NCBI RefSeq assembly: GCF_001307765.1
Contig: NZ_LKBA01000004.1
Location: 620,001-684,000, forward strand
Reading direction: 5' to 3'
Length of the DNA: 64,000 nucleotides
Origin: Aliiroseovarius crassostreae
GTDB lineage: Bacteria > Pseudomonadota > Alphaproteobacteria > Rhodobacterales > Rhodobacteraceae
Part shown: positions 25,320-33,176 of the stretch, in pieces
Numbering within the stretch: the stretch's first letter is position 1
Layout: each line of letters begins with the position of its first letter
Position numbers and translations under genes: made by a program
Notes under the pieces: model-generated
What the model was told of the DNA's origin: nothing
Database searches by the model: none
What the model saw: only the letters and a program-made list of their open reading frames with translations

Positions 25320-26606
25320 ATGCAAACGCATTTTACCGAAGAGCAGTTGAAGGACCCTGCCATCGAACGGGCGAATGAGATCCTGCGTGCCTGCGTGCAT
25401 TGCGGGTTCTGCACCGCGACCTGCCCGAGTTATCAGGTTCTGGGCGATGAGCTTGATAGTCCGCGGGGGCGGATCTATCTGATCAAGGATATGCTGGAGG
25501 CCGGGCGACCAGCTGATGCCAGAACCGTGGAACATGTGGATCGGTGCCTGTCTTGTCTGGCCTGTATGTCCACTTGCCCGTCGGGGGTGCATTACATGCA
25601 TCTGATCGACCATGCGCGCGCTCATATCGAAAAAACCTACAGGCGCCCGTTTCTGGATCGGCTGCTGCGCTGGGCGTTGGCAAGGATCATCCCCTTTCCC
25701 CGCCGGTTTCGCGCAGCGATGACGCTGGCGCGGGCGGGACGCCCTTTGCGCAACCTTCTGCCGGATCCCCGTCTCAGGGCAATGTTGGAGATGGCGCCAC
25801 CGAAACTGCCACGCCCCTCGGCCAATGATCAGCCGCAGGTATTCCCGGCGAAGGGCGCACGCAGGAAACGTGTCGCCTTGCTGACCGGATGTGCGCAGAA
25901 GGCGCTGGATACGGATATCAATGACGCGACCATCCGGTTGCTCACCCGGTTGGGGTGCGAGGTGGTGATTGCCCGTGATATGGGCTGTTGTGGTGCGCTG
26001 ACCCACCATATGGGCAAGGAGGAGGATAGCCACGCTCAGGCGGCGCGCAATATCCGGGCCTGGATGGCGGAACATAATACGGCGGGGCTGGACGCAATTG
26101 TCATCAACACATCCGGATGCGGGACAACGGTGAAGGACTATGCCCATATGTTTCGCAACACGCCGCTGGCAGAGGATGCGGCCAAAGTGTCTGAGCTGGC
26201 CTGTGATGTGACCGAACTATTGATGGAGCTTGAGCTGCCAGAGCGACAAATGGGCCTGCGGGTGGCCTATCACTCCGCGTGTTCGCTGCAGCATGGCCAG
26301 CAGGTCAAAACACCTCCGAGGCGTTTACTTGAACGGGCCGGGTTTGAGGTGGTTGACCCCAAGGACCCGCATTTATGCTGTGGGTCCGCGGGAACCTATA
26401 ATATTTTGCAGCCTGACATCTCGGCACAACTGAAGGCGCGCAAAGTCGAAACGCTTGAGGCGCGGGCGCCGCAGGTGATTGCGGCGGGAAATATCGGCTG
26501 CATGTTACAGATCGGTTCGGGAACCGAGGTGCCGGTTGTGCATACGGTTGAGCTTTTGGATTGGGCAACCGGCGGGCCACAACCTCGGAAATTAATTGCT
26601 CTTTAA
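25320..26606 (+). CDS. glcF: Glycolate oxidase iron-sulfur subunit GlcF
   Basis: A 428-residue electron-transfer subunit. Two ferredoxin motifs are visible: Cys25/28/31/35 (CVHCGFCTATCP) and Cys76/79/82/86 (CLSCLACMSTCP). They are followed by two CCG-type domains, with DMGCCGALTHHMG and PHLCCGSAGTYN, of the heterodisulfide-reductase family. It passes electrons from the GlcD/E flavins toward the quinone pool at the inner membrane. It is the last gene of glcDEF. Confidence 0.95.
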   Translation: MQTHFTEEQLKDPAIERANEILRACVHCGFCTATCPSYQVLGDELDSPRGRIYLIKDMLEAGRPADARTVEHVDRCLSCLACMSTCPSGVHYMHLIDHARAHIEKTYRRPFLDRLLRWALARIIPFPRRFRAAMTLARAGRPLRNLLPDPRLRAMLEMAPPKLPRPSANDQPQVFPAKGARRKRVALLTGCAQKALDTDINDATIRLLTRLGCEVVIARDMGCCGALTHHMGKEEDSHAQAARNIRAWMAEHNTAGLDAIVINTSGCGTTVKDYAHMFRNTPLAEDAAKVSELACDVTELLMELELPERQMGLRVAYHSACSLQHGQQVKTPPRRLLERAGFEVVDPKDPHLCCGSAGTYNILQPDISAQLKARKVETLEARAPQVIAAGNIGCMLQIGSGTEVPVVHTVELLDWATGGPQPRKLIAL

Positions 26607-26701
26607 CCCGCTTTAAACGTTTTTGGGTTTTCCTGAGACATAGTTTGCCCCTAAGCTGCCCCCCATGAGAGGGCACTCAATGCCCCGGTTGAGGCAAAGA
26701 C

Positions 26702-27529
26702 ATGAAGAAACTATTCGCGTTTGTCGCGGTGGTGCTGTGGTTTACAGGGCCGCTTGGGGCATCCGATCCATCCCCTCTGCAGAAACTGATGACTGGTGAT
26801 GACAGCCGGGGCTGGGAAGCTGTCGGGCGTTTGAATATGGCAGGTGACAGTTTCTGCACCGGCGCATTGATTGCCGAGAATTTGGTTCTGACGGCGGGAC
26901 ATTGCCTGTTCGACAAGGTGACCGGGCGGCAATATGAAGCGAGTGAAATCGAGTTTCTGGCCGGGTGGCGCAATGGGCGCGCATCGGCCTATCGCGGGGT
27001 GCGCCGTGCACTTGTTCATCCGAAATTTGCCTTCAAGGATCTGAACAATGCGGCAAGGGTGGTCAATGACCTTGCCTTGCTGGAACTGGATCAACCCATT
27101 CGAAAGTCTTCGGTCAAGCCGTTTGCCACGCTCCAGCGTCCGCGCAAAGGCGCGGAGGTTGGCGTTGTCTCTTATGCGCATGATCGTGCCGAAAGCCCGG
27201 CTTTGCAGGAAACCTGCCAGGTTCTGGCACGCCAGTCCGGTGTGCTTGTCATGTCCTGCGAGGTGGATTTCGGCTCTTCCGGCGCCCCTGTCTTTGTGGT
27301 GGAAAATGGCGAACCGCGCATTGTGTCGGTGATTTCAGCCAAAGCCATGGTGCGCGATATCCCCGTGTCCCTTGGCACCAATCTCGAAGCACCGCTGGCT
27401 GAGCTGAAATCCATTCTGGCACGTGGTGACGGGATGTTTGAGCAGGTCGAGACCACATCCACCCCCAATGTGCGGCGACTGGAGTTGGAGCCCAACCGGG
27501 GGGGCGGGGCGAAATTTGCCCGCCCCTGA
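26702..27529 (+). CDS. Secreted trypsin-like serine protease
   Basis: A 275-residue S1-family protease with an N-terminal signal peptide (KKLFAFVAVVLWFTGPLGA, cleavage near residue 20). The triad is His67 (LTAGHC), Asp123 (VVNDLALLEL) and Ser193 (FGSSGAPV). The usual GDSGGP is GSSGAP here, as in V8-like and bacterial glutamyl-type proteases. Two further cysteines (172, 186) may pair. It is probably periplasmic or extracellular. The C-terminal ~25 residues are low complexity. It appears monocistronic. The substrate is unknown. Confidence 0.85.
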   Translation: MKKLFAFVAVVLWFTGPLGASDPSPLQKLMTGDDSRGWEAVGRLNMAGDSFCTGALIAENLVLTAGHCLFDKVTGRQYEASEIEFLAGWRNGRASAYRGVRRALVHPKFAFKDLNNAARVVNDLALLELDQPIRKSSVKPFATLQRPRKGAEVGVVSYAHDRAESPALQETCQVLARQSGVLVMSCEVDFGSSGAPVFVVENGEPRIVSVISAKAMVRDIPVSLGTNLEAPLAELKSILARGDGMFEQVETTSTPNVRRLELEPNRGGGAKFARP

Positions 27530-27545
27530 GGGTGCTCAGCCGCCT

Positions 27546-27573
27546 CTTGAAAGCGATAAAAACACGCCTACAT
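27546..27573 (+). promoter_or_regulatory. RpoH (heat-shock sigma factor) promoter for the Hsp20 gene
   Basis: CTTG with TTG at 27547-27549, then 17 bases, then CCTACAT (27567-27573). This agrees with the alphaproteobacterial RpoH pattern TTG-N17/18-CYTATNT at all but one position. Transcription would start near 27580. Confidence 0.6.
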
Positions 27574-27583
27574 CCTGATTACA

Positions 27584-27665
27584 GGTGCCGCAGTGGCGGG
27601 CCTGTGTTCTGCCTGTCCCATGAGGGAAGGCGCAAATCTGATGTCGCTTTTGGAAAGGACACCCT
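27584..27665 (+). promoter_or_regulatory. ROSE-like RNA thermometer in the Hsp20 5' leader
   Basis: The last hairpin (27642-27661) pairs TGTC-CTT(T) with (A)AAG-GACA around a short loop, leaving one bulged G. The anti-Shine-Dalgarno strand is TCGCT, fitting the ROSE signature UYGCU. It pairs with AAGGA (27655-27659), 6 bases before the ATG. An upstream hairpin CCGC-AGTG-GCGG (27588-27599) fits the multi-hairpin ROSE layout. Confidence 0.65.
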
Positions 27666-28121
27666 ATGCGAAATTTTGACCTGACTCCGCTGTATCGTGC
27701 CACGGTTGGATTTGATCAAATTGCCGACCTGATGGATCGCGTGCTGACCAATGAAGGCAGCCGTGACAGCTACCCCCCTTATAACATTGAAAAGACCGAT
27801 GATGATGCCTGGCGTATTTCCGTTGCGGTTGCCGGGTTCTCAGAAGATGAGCTGAGCGTTGAAGTGCGGGAAAATGCGCTGCTGATTTCGGCCAGGAAAC
27901 CCCCCGAAGATGGCAACCGGACCTACCTGCACCGTGGCATTGCCACCCGTGCCTTTGAACGTCGCTTCCACCTTGCCGATCATGTGCGGGTGACCGGGGC
28001 CAGCCATGAACATGGAATGCTGCATATCGACCTGACCCGTGAGGTGCCAGAAGCCCTGAAACCACGCCAGATTGAAATCAATGGGCCGAAAGCCGTGGAA
28101 AGCAAGGCGGTTGAGGTCTGA
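27666..28121 (+). CDS. ibpA: Hsp20/IbpA small heat-shock protein
   Basis: A 151-residue ATP-independent holdase. The start matches IbpA proteins (MRNFDLTPLYRATVGFDQI). The alpha-crystallin domain covers about 38-130, with PPYNIEKTDDDAWRISVAVAGF, YLHRGIATRAFERRFHLADHVRV and HGMLHIDLTRE-VPE. The C-terminal I-x-I-type tail is PRQIEIN, which anchors the oligomer. It is preceded by an RpoH-like promoter and a ROSE-type leader, so heat would act at both transcription and translation. It is followed by a strong terminator. Confidence 0.94.
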   Translation: MRNFDLTPLYRATVGFDQIADLMDRVLTNEGSRDSYPPYNIEKTDDDAWRISVAVAGFSEDELSVEVRENALLISARKPPEDGNRTYLHRGIATRAFERRFHLADHVRVTGASHEHGMLHIDLTREVPEALKPRQIEINGPKAVESKAVEV

Positions 28122-28147
28122 CCCATCTGTCAAAGTGACGACCGCAC

Positions 28148-28177
28148 GGGCGTGGGGGACACCCCGCGCCCTTTTTT
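28148..28177 (+). terminator. Rho-independent terminator of the Hsp20 gene
   Basis: GGGCGTGGGG and CCCCGCGCCC pair with one G-T wobble around GACA, followed by six T. Confidence 0.88.
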
Positions 28178-28208
28178 GCTGAGACTGCAAAGCGGGATGA
28201 GCGCAGTA

Positions 28209-28239
28209 CAAAAAAAGAGGACCAAATGGCCCTCTTTTT
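28209..28239 (-). terminator. Rho-independent terminator of gabD
   Basis: On the minus strand AAAAGAGG and CCTCTTTT pair around a 10-base loop, followed by a T-run. Confidence 0.8.
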
Positions 28240-28255
28240 CTTTATTTATGACGAT

Positions 28256-29734
28256 TTACACCGACATGCAGATATATTTCATTTCAAGGTAATCCTCGAT
28301 CCCATGACGTGATCCTTCGCGTCCCAGACCCGATTGCTTGACCCCGCCAAAAGGGGCCACCTCGGTTGAAATGATGCCGGTATTCACACCGACAATGCCA
28401 TATTCCAACTCTTCTGCCACTTTGTAGACGCGGCTCAGATCCTTGGCGAAGAAATAGCTGGCGAGGCCGAAAATCGTGTCATTGGCCTGGGCGATCACAT
28501 CGTCCTCGTCCTTGAACTTGAACAGCGGCGCAAGTGGCCCGAAGGTCTCATCTGACGCAAACGCCATCTCCTTTGTGGCACCTTTCACAATGGTTGGTTC
28601 AAAGAACAGCCCACCAAGGTCATGCGCCTTGCCACCGAGGATCACCTCGGCCCCTTTTGCGGTTGCGTCCGTGATATGCTCTCGAACCTTGTTGACCGCA
28701 CCTTCGTTGATCAGCGGGCCAAGGGCGATCCCTTCATCCAGCCCATCCCCCACCGGCAGGGCCGCAACCGCTTTGGCAAGTTTTTCGGCAAAGGCGTCAT
28801 AGACCCCTTCCTGCACGTAAATCCGGTTGGCACAGACGCAGGTCTGGCCGTTATTGCGGAATTTGCAGGCAATGGCCCCTTCGACAGCCGCATCGAGATC
28901 CGCGTCATCAAACACGATGAACGGGGCGTTTCCACCCAGTTCCATTGAACATTTCATCACCTGATCTGCGGCTTGCCCCAGCAGGATCCGACCCACACCG
29001 GTCGATCCGGTAAAGGTCAGTTTGCGCACCTTGTGGTTTTCGCAAAACTCCTTGCCAATGTCAGAAGCACGCGAGCTGGGCACCACGTTGAACACCCCGG
29101 CAGGCACCCCGGCGCGCTCCGCCAGAACAGCCAGCGCAAGGGCGGACAGCGGGGTCAGTTCCGCAGGGCGGGCCACAAAGCCGCAGCCCGCTGCAATCGC
29201 CGGGCCACATTTGCGGGTGATCATCGCATTGGGGAAGTTCCACGGCGTGATCGAGGCCGCCACACCAATTGGCTGCTTGATCACCATCAGGCGCTTGTCA
29301 GGCTGGTGGCCGGGGATGGTTTCGCCGTAGATACGCTTGGCCTCTTCCGCAAACCATTCGATGAACGAGGCCCCATAGGCAATTTCGCCCATGGCTTCTG
29401 CCAGTGGCTTGCCCATTTCAGCGGTCAGGATGATTGCCAGATCTCCCTGGTTCTCCATCATCAGCTCATACCAGCGGCGCATGATATTGGCGCGTTCTTT
29501 GGCGGTGCGCTTCGCCCATTTGCGGCCCTCGATGTCAGCGGCCTCAATGGCACGGGCCACTTCGACCCGGCTCAGGTCCGCCACCTGGGCGATTTCCGTG
29601 CCACGCGCCGGGTTGGAGACGGTGAATGTTGCACCATCGTCCGCGTTGATCCACTGGCCATTCACATAGGCGCGAGTTTCGACCAGCGAGGGGTCTTTCA
29701 GAAGGCTTTTCAGCTCAGTTGCATTGACGGCCAT
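28256..29734 (-). CDS. gabD: NAD(P)-dependent succinate-semialdehyde dehydrogenase
   Basis: A 492-residue aldehyde dehydrogenase that closely follows Escherichia coli GabD. PGHQPDKRLMVIKQPIGV, ITPWNFPNAMITRK, catalytic Glu in MELGGNAPFIV and catalytic Cys in NNGQTCVCANR are present, and the C-terminal EVAPFGGVKQSGLGREGS is complete. It oxidises succinic semialdehyde to succinate in GABA breakdown. The usual cofactor-binding Lys of KPA(S/E)xTP is Arg here (ARPAELTP). No gabT is adjacent. I start at MAVNATELK because GGGAGAAG lies before it. Confidence 0.92.
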   Translation of the reverse strand: MAVNATELKSLLKDPSLVETRAYVNGQWINADDGATFTVSNPARGTEIAQVADLSRVEVARAIEAADIEGRKWAKRTAKERANIMRRWYELMMENQGDLAIILTAEMGKPLAEAMGEIAYGASFIEWFAEEAKRIYGETIPGHQPDKRLMVIKQPIGVAASITPWNFPNAMITRKCGPAIAAGCGFVARPAELTPLSALALAVLAERAGVPAGVFNVVPSSRASDIGKEFCENHKVRKLTFTGSTGVGRILLGQAADQVMKCSMELGGNAPFIVFDDADLDAAVEGAIACKFRNNGQTCVCANRIYVQEGVYDAFAEKLAKAVAALPVGDGLDEGIALGPLINEGAVNKVREHITDATAKGAEVILGGKAHDLGGLFFEPTIVKGATKEMAFASDETFGPLAPLFKFKDEDDVIAQANDTIFGLASYFFAKDLSRVYKVAEELEYGIVGVNTGIISTEVAPFGGVKQSGLGREGSRHGIEDYLEMKYICMSV

Positions 29735-30052
29735 GTGCTTCTCCCATTTCACGTTTTCGAGCGGATGCGAAATTTGATATGGGCATCCCTGCGCAAACGC
29801 GTCAAGTAAATTTGATCATATCCGCAGGGCGGTATGTGAAACGGACATACCTTACTGTTTGGAGGATTTCATCCAGAAAGGCCGGCGCAATCCAGACTTC
29901 TTGAGAGATCCTTCTGTGATTGCAGTAATGTTTCGAAGATTGGCCCGGATCTGTCTTGGCTTGCACAGAGTATCTATGGCCAAGATCAAGTTTGCGGTGA
30001 AATTTACGGGACCATCAGCACGATCAGCGCATGTTGGGCACCATCCACCTCT
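29735..30052. promoter_or_regulatory. Gene-free stretch with gabD upstream sequences and an operator-like palindrome
   Basis: This 318-bp gap holds the gabD promoter side. GGTATGT-N7-ACATACC (29831-29851) is a perfect 7-bp dyad about 100 bp upstream of the start. AAATTTGAT occurs twice (near 29770 and 29811). The part nearer the peptidase gene shows nothing I recognise. Confidence 0.45.
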
Positions 30053-31063
30053 CTAACCCTCATTGCCAAATCGCGTGCTCCAACTGGGCAGAAGATCTCC
30101 TGCAGAAGGGGTGGCGGCATGGACGGCGCGTGCAATGGCCCGGGCAAGGCAGATGGCCGCCGCATGGCCCAGGCGGAGGGTGTCGAATTCTCCGGCTTCA
30201 AGATCAATCTGTCCCGTGGCCGCCGCAAAAACCAAATCCCCATCAAACGGCGTGTGGCTGGGATGGATTGCACGTGCCATGCCGTCATGGGCCGCTGTTG
30301 CCATGCGCATGGCCTGGGCCTGAGTCAGCTTGGCATCCGTGGCGACAATGGCGATGGTGGTGTTTTCTCCAAGGCTGGCCTCCGGCGTGGGTTCCAGCTG
30401 TGGGTCATGACGACCAGAGCCCAACCCTCCGAACTCAGCCCCCATTTCCCAAGGTGCGGCCCAGAACTCCGGCCCATCCCCCATCGTGACCGCCCCCAAC
30501 GCGTTTACGGCAACCAGCGCCCCCACAGTGATCCCATTGTCCAACACCAAAGAAGACGACCCCAACCCGCCCTTCAGCGCGGTTCCAAAGGCTTTTCCAA
30601 CCGTTGCGCCGCAACCCGCCCCGACGGATCCCAGTGAAAAGACCGGATCAGCTGCCTTCAGAGCAGCGATGCCCAGCGCCTTGTATGGGTTCTCCTCCCA
30701 CGCCTTGTCCCCCCCGTTCATCAGATCGAACAGGATGGCCCCGGGGACGATCGGAACCGTCTGGGTGCCCACCCGAAACCCGCGCCCGTCTGCGCGCAAA
30801 CCATCGGCCACGCCCGATGCCGCATCCAGCCCAAAGGCCGACCCGCCGGAAAGCACCAACGCATCCACCTGCTGAACCAGCTTGTCCGGGGCCAAAAGAT
30901 CCGTCTCTCGTGTGCCGGGGGCGCCGCCCATGACCGAAACCGCCGCCGTGAAGGGCGCGTCACCGACCAGAACCGTGGCACCCGTTTTGACAGTCTGATC
31001 TTCGGCATTGCCAACCCGCAATCCCGCCACATCCGTTATCAGATTTCGTGCACCCGGCTTCAT
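30053..31063 (-). CDS. P1-family (DmpA/NylC-type) N-terminal nucleophile peptidase/amidohydrolase
   Basis: A 336-residue S58-family hydrolase. ITDVAGLRVGNAED, LVLSGGSAFGLDAASGV and GSVGAGCGATVGK are family blocks. The self-cleavage site is in SLGENTTIAIVATDA. Cleavage between Asn234 and Thr235 would free Thr235 as nucleophile, as in the nylon-oligomer hydrolase NylC (Asn/Thr), whereas DmpA and BapA use Ser. Substrates could be N-terminal D- or beta-amino peptides or other amides. I start at MKPGARN, with AAAAGAGGG upstream. The upstream DNA is a copy of the dispersed repeat. Confidence 0.85.
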   Translation of the reverse strand: MKPGARNLITDVAGLRVGNAEDQTVKTGATVLVGDAPFTAAVSVMGGAPGTRETDLLAPDKLVQQVDALVLSGGSAFGLDAASGVADGLRADGRGFRVGTQTVPIVPGAILFDLMNGGDKAWEENPYKALGIAALKAADPVFSLGSVGAGCGATVGKAFGTALKGGLGSSSLVLDNGITVGALVAVNALGAVTMGDGPEFWAAPWEMGAEFGGLGSGRHDPQLEPTPEASLGENTTIAIVATDAKLTQAQAMRMATAAHDGMARAIHPSHTPFDGDLVFAAATGQIDLEAGEFDTLRLGHAAAICLARAIARAVHAATPSAGDLLPSWSTRFGNEG

Positions 31064-31072
31064 AAAACCCTC

Positions 31073-31132
31073 TTTTCCTTGTTCCAAATATCCCGGGGTG
31101 AGGCCGCAAGGCCGAGGGGCAGCGCCCCTTTC
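31073..31132 (+). repeat. Dispersed structured intergenic element, copy D
   Basis: TTTTCCTTGTTCCAAATATCC, CGGGGTGA, variable hairpin GGCC-GCAA-GGCC (GNRA-type loop), constant hairpin AGGGGC-AGC-GCCCCT. On the minus strand it lies in the 5' region of the P1 peptidase gene. Confidence 0.9.
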
Positions 31133-31135
31133 CCC

Positions 31136-31181
31136 TAAAGCGTTCCGCCAAAACCTGTATGACTGGTTTGCGGCGGAACGC
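31136..31181. repeat. AAAGCGTT-arm inverted-repeat element, locus 3
   Basis: GCGTTCCGCC plus AAACC pairs with GGTTT plus GGCGGAACGC around a short loop. It begins three bases after structured repeat copy D, repeating the side-by-side arrangement at 8102-8257. Confidence 0.6.
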
Positions 31182-31204
31182 GTGAAACGCTCGTATATTA
31201 CGCC

Positions 31205-31246
31205 GCGCCCCGCCTTATCCCTGCTTTAGGTATTAAGGCGGGGCGC
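31205..31246 (-). other. Inverted repeat overlapping the end of the SDR pseudogene
   Basis: GCGCCCCGCCTTA and TTAAGGCGGGGCGC pair across the pseudogene's stop codon; the last codons form one arm. It is terminator-like in shape but has no T-run. Confidence 0.45.
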
Positions 31247-31803
31247 TTTAAATGCAGCGCCACCATCCACTTCCAGCGCAACCCCTGTTACCATGCTCGC
31301 TTCATCCGAACACAAAAAACAGGCCGCATTGCCCATGTCCTGCGGGGTGGAGAACCGGCCGATCGGTATGGTTGCCAGAAACTTGGCGTGCATCTCGGGG
31401 GTGTCCTCCCCCATGAAGCTTGCCAAAAGTGGCGTGTCCCCCGCCACCGGGCAAATGGCATTGACCCGCACCCCCGCTGGGGCCAGCTCAACCGCCATGG
31501 TCTTGGTGGCGGTGATCATCCAGCCTTTTGACGCATTGTACCAGTTGAGGTTCGGGCACGGGCTTATGCCGGCTGTTGAGGCCACATTCAGGATCGCGCC
31601 ATGCCCGGCCTTTTTCATCATCGGCACAAAGGCCCGCGCGGTGAGGTGGACCGATTTTGCATTCACCGCAAACACGCGGTCAAACTCCTCTTCCATCGGT
31701 TTCGGCAAATGGGTGATGCCGGCATTGTTGACCAGAATATCAACATGGCCCCAAAGCCTGAGGCCGCCCCGGTTACAATCGCCGTCTTTCCCTCAAGTCG
31801 CAT
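31226..31803 (-). pseudogene. SDR-family oxidoreductase, broken by an internal frameshifting deletion
   Basis: The start reads MRLEGKTAIVTGAASGFGA, a normal SDR nucleotide-binding loop. The sequence then jumps in another frame to HVDILVNNAGITHLPKPMEEEFD and the intact C-terminal half, with the catalytic Ser (NVASTAG) and YNASK motifs. Relative to SDR enzymes of this type about 60 residues are missing between the glycine-rich loop and NNAG, including the rest of the dinucleotide-binding half. The two parts are out of frame, so no functional enzyme is expected. The junction lies near 31746, at a GGCC that could be deletion microhomology. The downstream open frame (to 31708) is a remnant, not a gene. 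Confidence 0.85.
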
Positions 31804-31883
31804 GGGCAAGCCCCCGAAGCCCTTGATTTCAAATCTCTTGTCATCACCTTGCGCCGCGTTCACCCGGCTGGCAAGGGCAACCC

Positions 31884-33071
31884 TCAGGGGAGGTGCCAGG
31901 TGACCCGTTCAAGCCCTGCAAACCGGGCAAATCGCGCAAGTTCCGCCTCCAGCTTGCCGCGTCGCTGCGCGCCCCAGCGCATACCCTGTTCTGGCCAGAA
32001 CCCGATCACGCTCAGCGTTCCTTGATTGCGATCGGCCTTCAACTCAATCCGCCCCACAAAGCGCGCCCCTTCCAGCAAGGGATAGACGTAATAGCCCCAT
32101 TTCCGCTGCGCCTTGGGCACGAACATTTCATTGCGATATTCAAATCCAAAGATCCGTTTGGTGCGTTTGCGGTCGCGGATCATCGGATCAAACGGGTTGA
32201 GGATACGCAGTCGCGACGTAGGGGCAGGGGCATTTCGCAGCCGGATTTCGATATCCGGATGCGCCAGAACCGACCGGCGGGTGCCATCTGCACAGACCAC
32301 GTCAACCGGAACAAGATCTCTTTGCGCCTCTGCCCAGAGTTTCGCCTCTCGCGCTGACATGGCGTCCCAGAAACGCTGGATCTCTCCCACCGAGCCAATG
32401 GTCAGCCGATCCATCGCGGCGCGACACAGCCAGTTCACCGATTCGGCGTCCTCAACCGGATCTTGTGCCGGGAAAGCAGCGGGCAAAGCCGCAGGCAAGA
32501 CCTCTGGAAAAATCCGCGTGCCCAGATCGTAGAATTTCACGAAATTCCTGCGGTGGCAGGTGGCCAATGTGCCGCCATACCACATCTGATCGAGCGCCTT
32601 TTTATGGGGCGGGCGCGCCCACATCTCGCGTGAGGCCACCTTGGTGTCGAAAGCGTGGGTCGAAAGCGGGCCTTCCTCCTTGATGCGTTTGAGAATGGCG
32701 GCAATCTGGTCCTGTGCCAGTTTCGACTGATACCAGTCATGCCGGGCCACATGTTCGCCAAGCCTGCGAAATTGGCGGGTCCAGTAGGGCAGCACATTGC
32801 CCGCAATCAGGCTGGCATCATGGGTGAAATGTTCAAACAGGTCGCGGCGGGACAAGTGATCCCAGATGCGCCCCTCGCGGTAGTTCTGATTGCGGGACCA
32901 CAGGATGTGGTTATGGGCGCGGGTCACATTGCGGATCGTGTCGATCTGCACGAACCCCAGACGGTCGACAATTCCCATAAGATCGCAAGGTCCGGTGGGC
33001 GTGTCGGCCAGGCCATTGGTCCAGATCCACAACCGGCGCAGATCAGCGTTGGAAATCGTCAGCGGCGCCAT
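31884..33071 (-). CDS. YcaQ/AlkZ-like winged-helix DNA glycosylase
   Basis: A 395-residue HTH_42 (COG3214) protein. The Q-x-D catalytic-type motif is GFVQIDTI (Gln42, Asp44). RAHNHILWSRNQNY, YWTRQFRRLGEHV and the C-terminal PLLEGARFVGRIELKADR are family blocks. YcaQ and AlkZ excise bulky or crosslinked bases, unhooking interstrand crosslinks. The activity here is inferred from the family. It follows a 34-codon frame whose stop lies directly before its start (TAGATG), so it belongs to the ABC-transporter transcription unit. Confidence 0.82.
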   Translation of the reverse strand: MAPLTISNADLRRLWIWTNGLADTPTGPCDLMGIVDRLGFVQIDTIRNVTRAHNHILWSRNQNYREGRIWDHLSRRDLFEHFTHDASLIAGNVLPYWTRQFRRLGEHVARHDWYQSKLAQDQIAAILKRIKEEGPLSTHAFDTKVASREMWARPPHKKALDQMWYGGTLATCHRRNFVKFYDLGTRIFPEVLPAALPAAFPAQDPVEDAESVNWLCRAAMDRLTIGSVGEIQRFWDAMSAREAKLWAEAQRDLVPVDVVCADGTRRSVLAHPDIEIRLRNAPAPTSRLRILNPFDPMIRDRKRTKRIFGFEYRNEMFVPKAQRKWGYYVYPLLEGARFVGRIELKADRNQGTLSVIGFWPEQGMRWGAQRRGKLEAELARFARFAGLERVTWHLP

Positions 33072-33176
33072 CTATGCCACCTGCCCGTGATCAAACAGAT
33101 AGCGGCGCATGTTCTGGGCAAGCGGCGCATCAATCACCGTGGCTTTGCGCCGTTCAAACCAAAGCGCTTCCATCAT
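33072..33176 (-). CDS. Small ORF (34 residues) bridging the ABC ATPase and YcaQ-like genes
   Basis: MMEALWFERRKATVIDAP... ends ...YLFDHGQVA. AGGAGGA lies two bases before the first ATG and five before the second, a stronger ribosome-binding site than most in the window. The start overlaps the ABC ATPase stop (ATGA) and the stop directly precedes the YcaQ ATG. No family is recognised. It could be a small protein, a coupling leader for YcaQ, or the tail of a lost gene. Confidence 0.4.
   Translation of the reverse strand: MMEALWFERRKATVIDAPLAQNMRRYLFDHGQVA

Noticed and set aside
29859-30056. 65-codon open frame behind GGAGG near gabD
   Set aside because: It needs a TTG start overlapping the GGAGG itself, has no recognisable sequence, and runs against the P1 peptidase end.
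31226-31708. Intact short SDR gene starting at MPKPMEEEFD
   Set aside because: It begins inside the SDR fold, lacks the nucleotide-binding half and has no ribosome-binding site; it is the tail of a broken gene.
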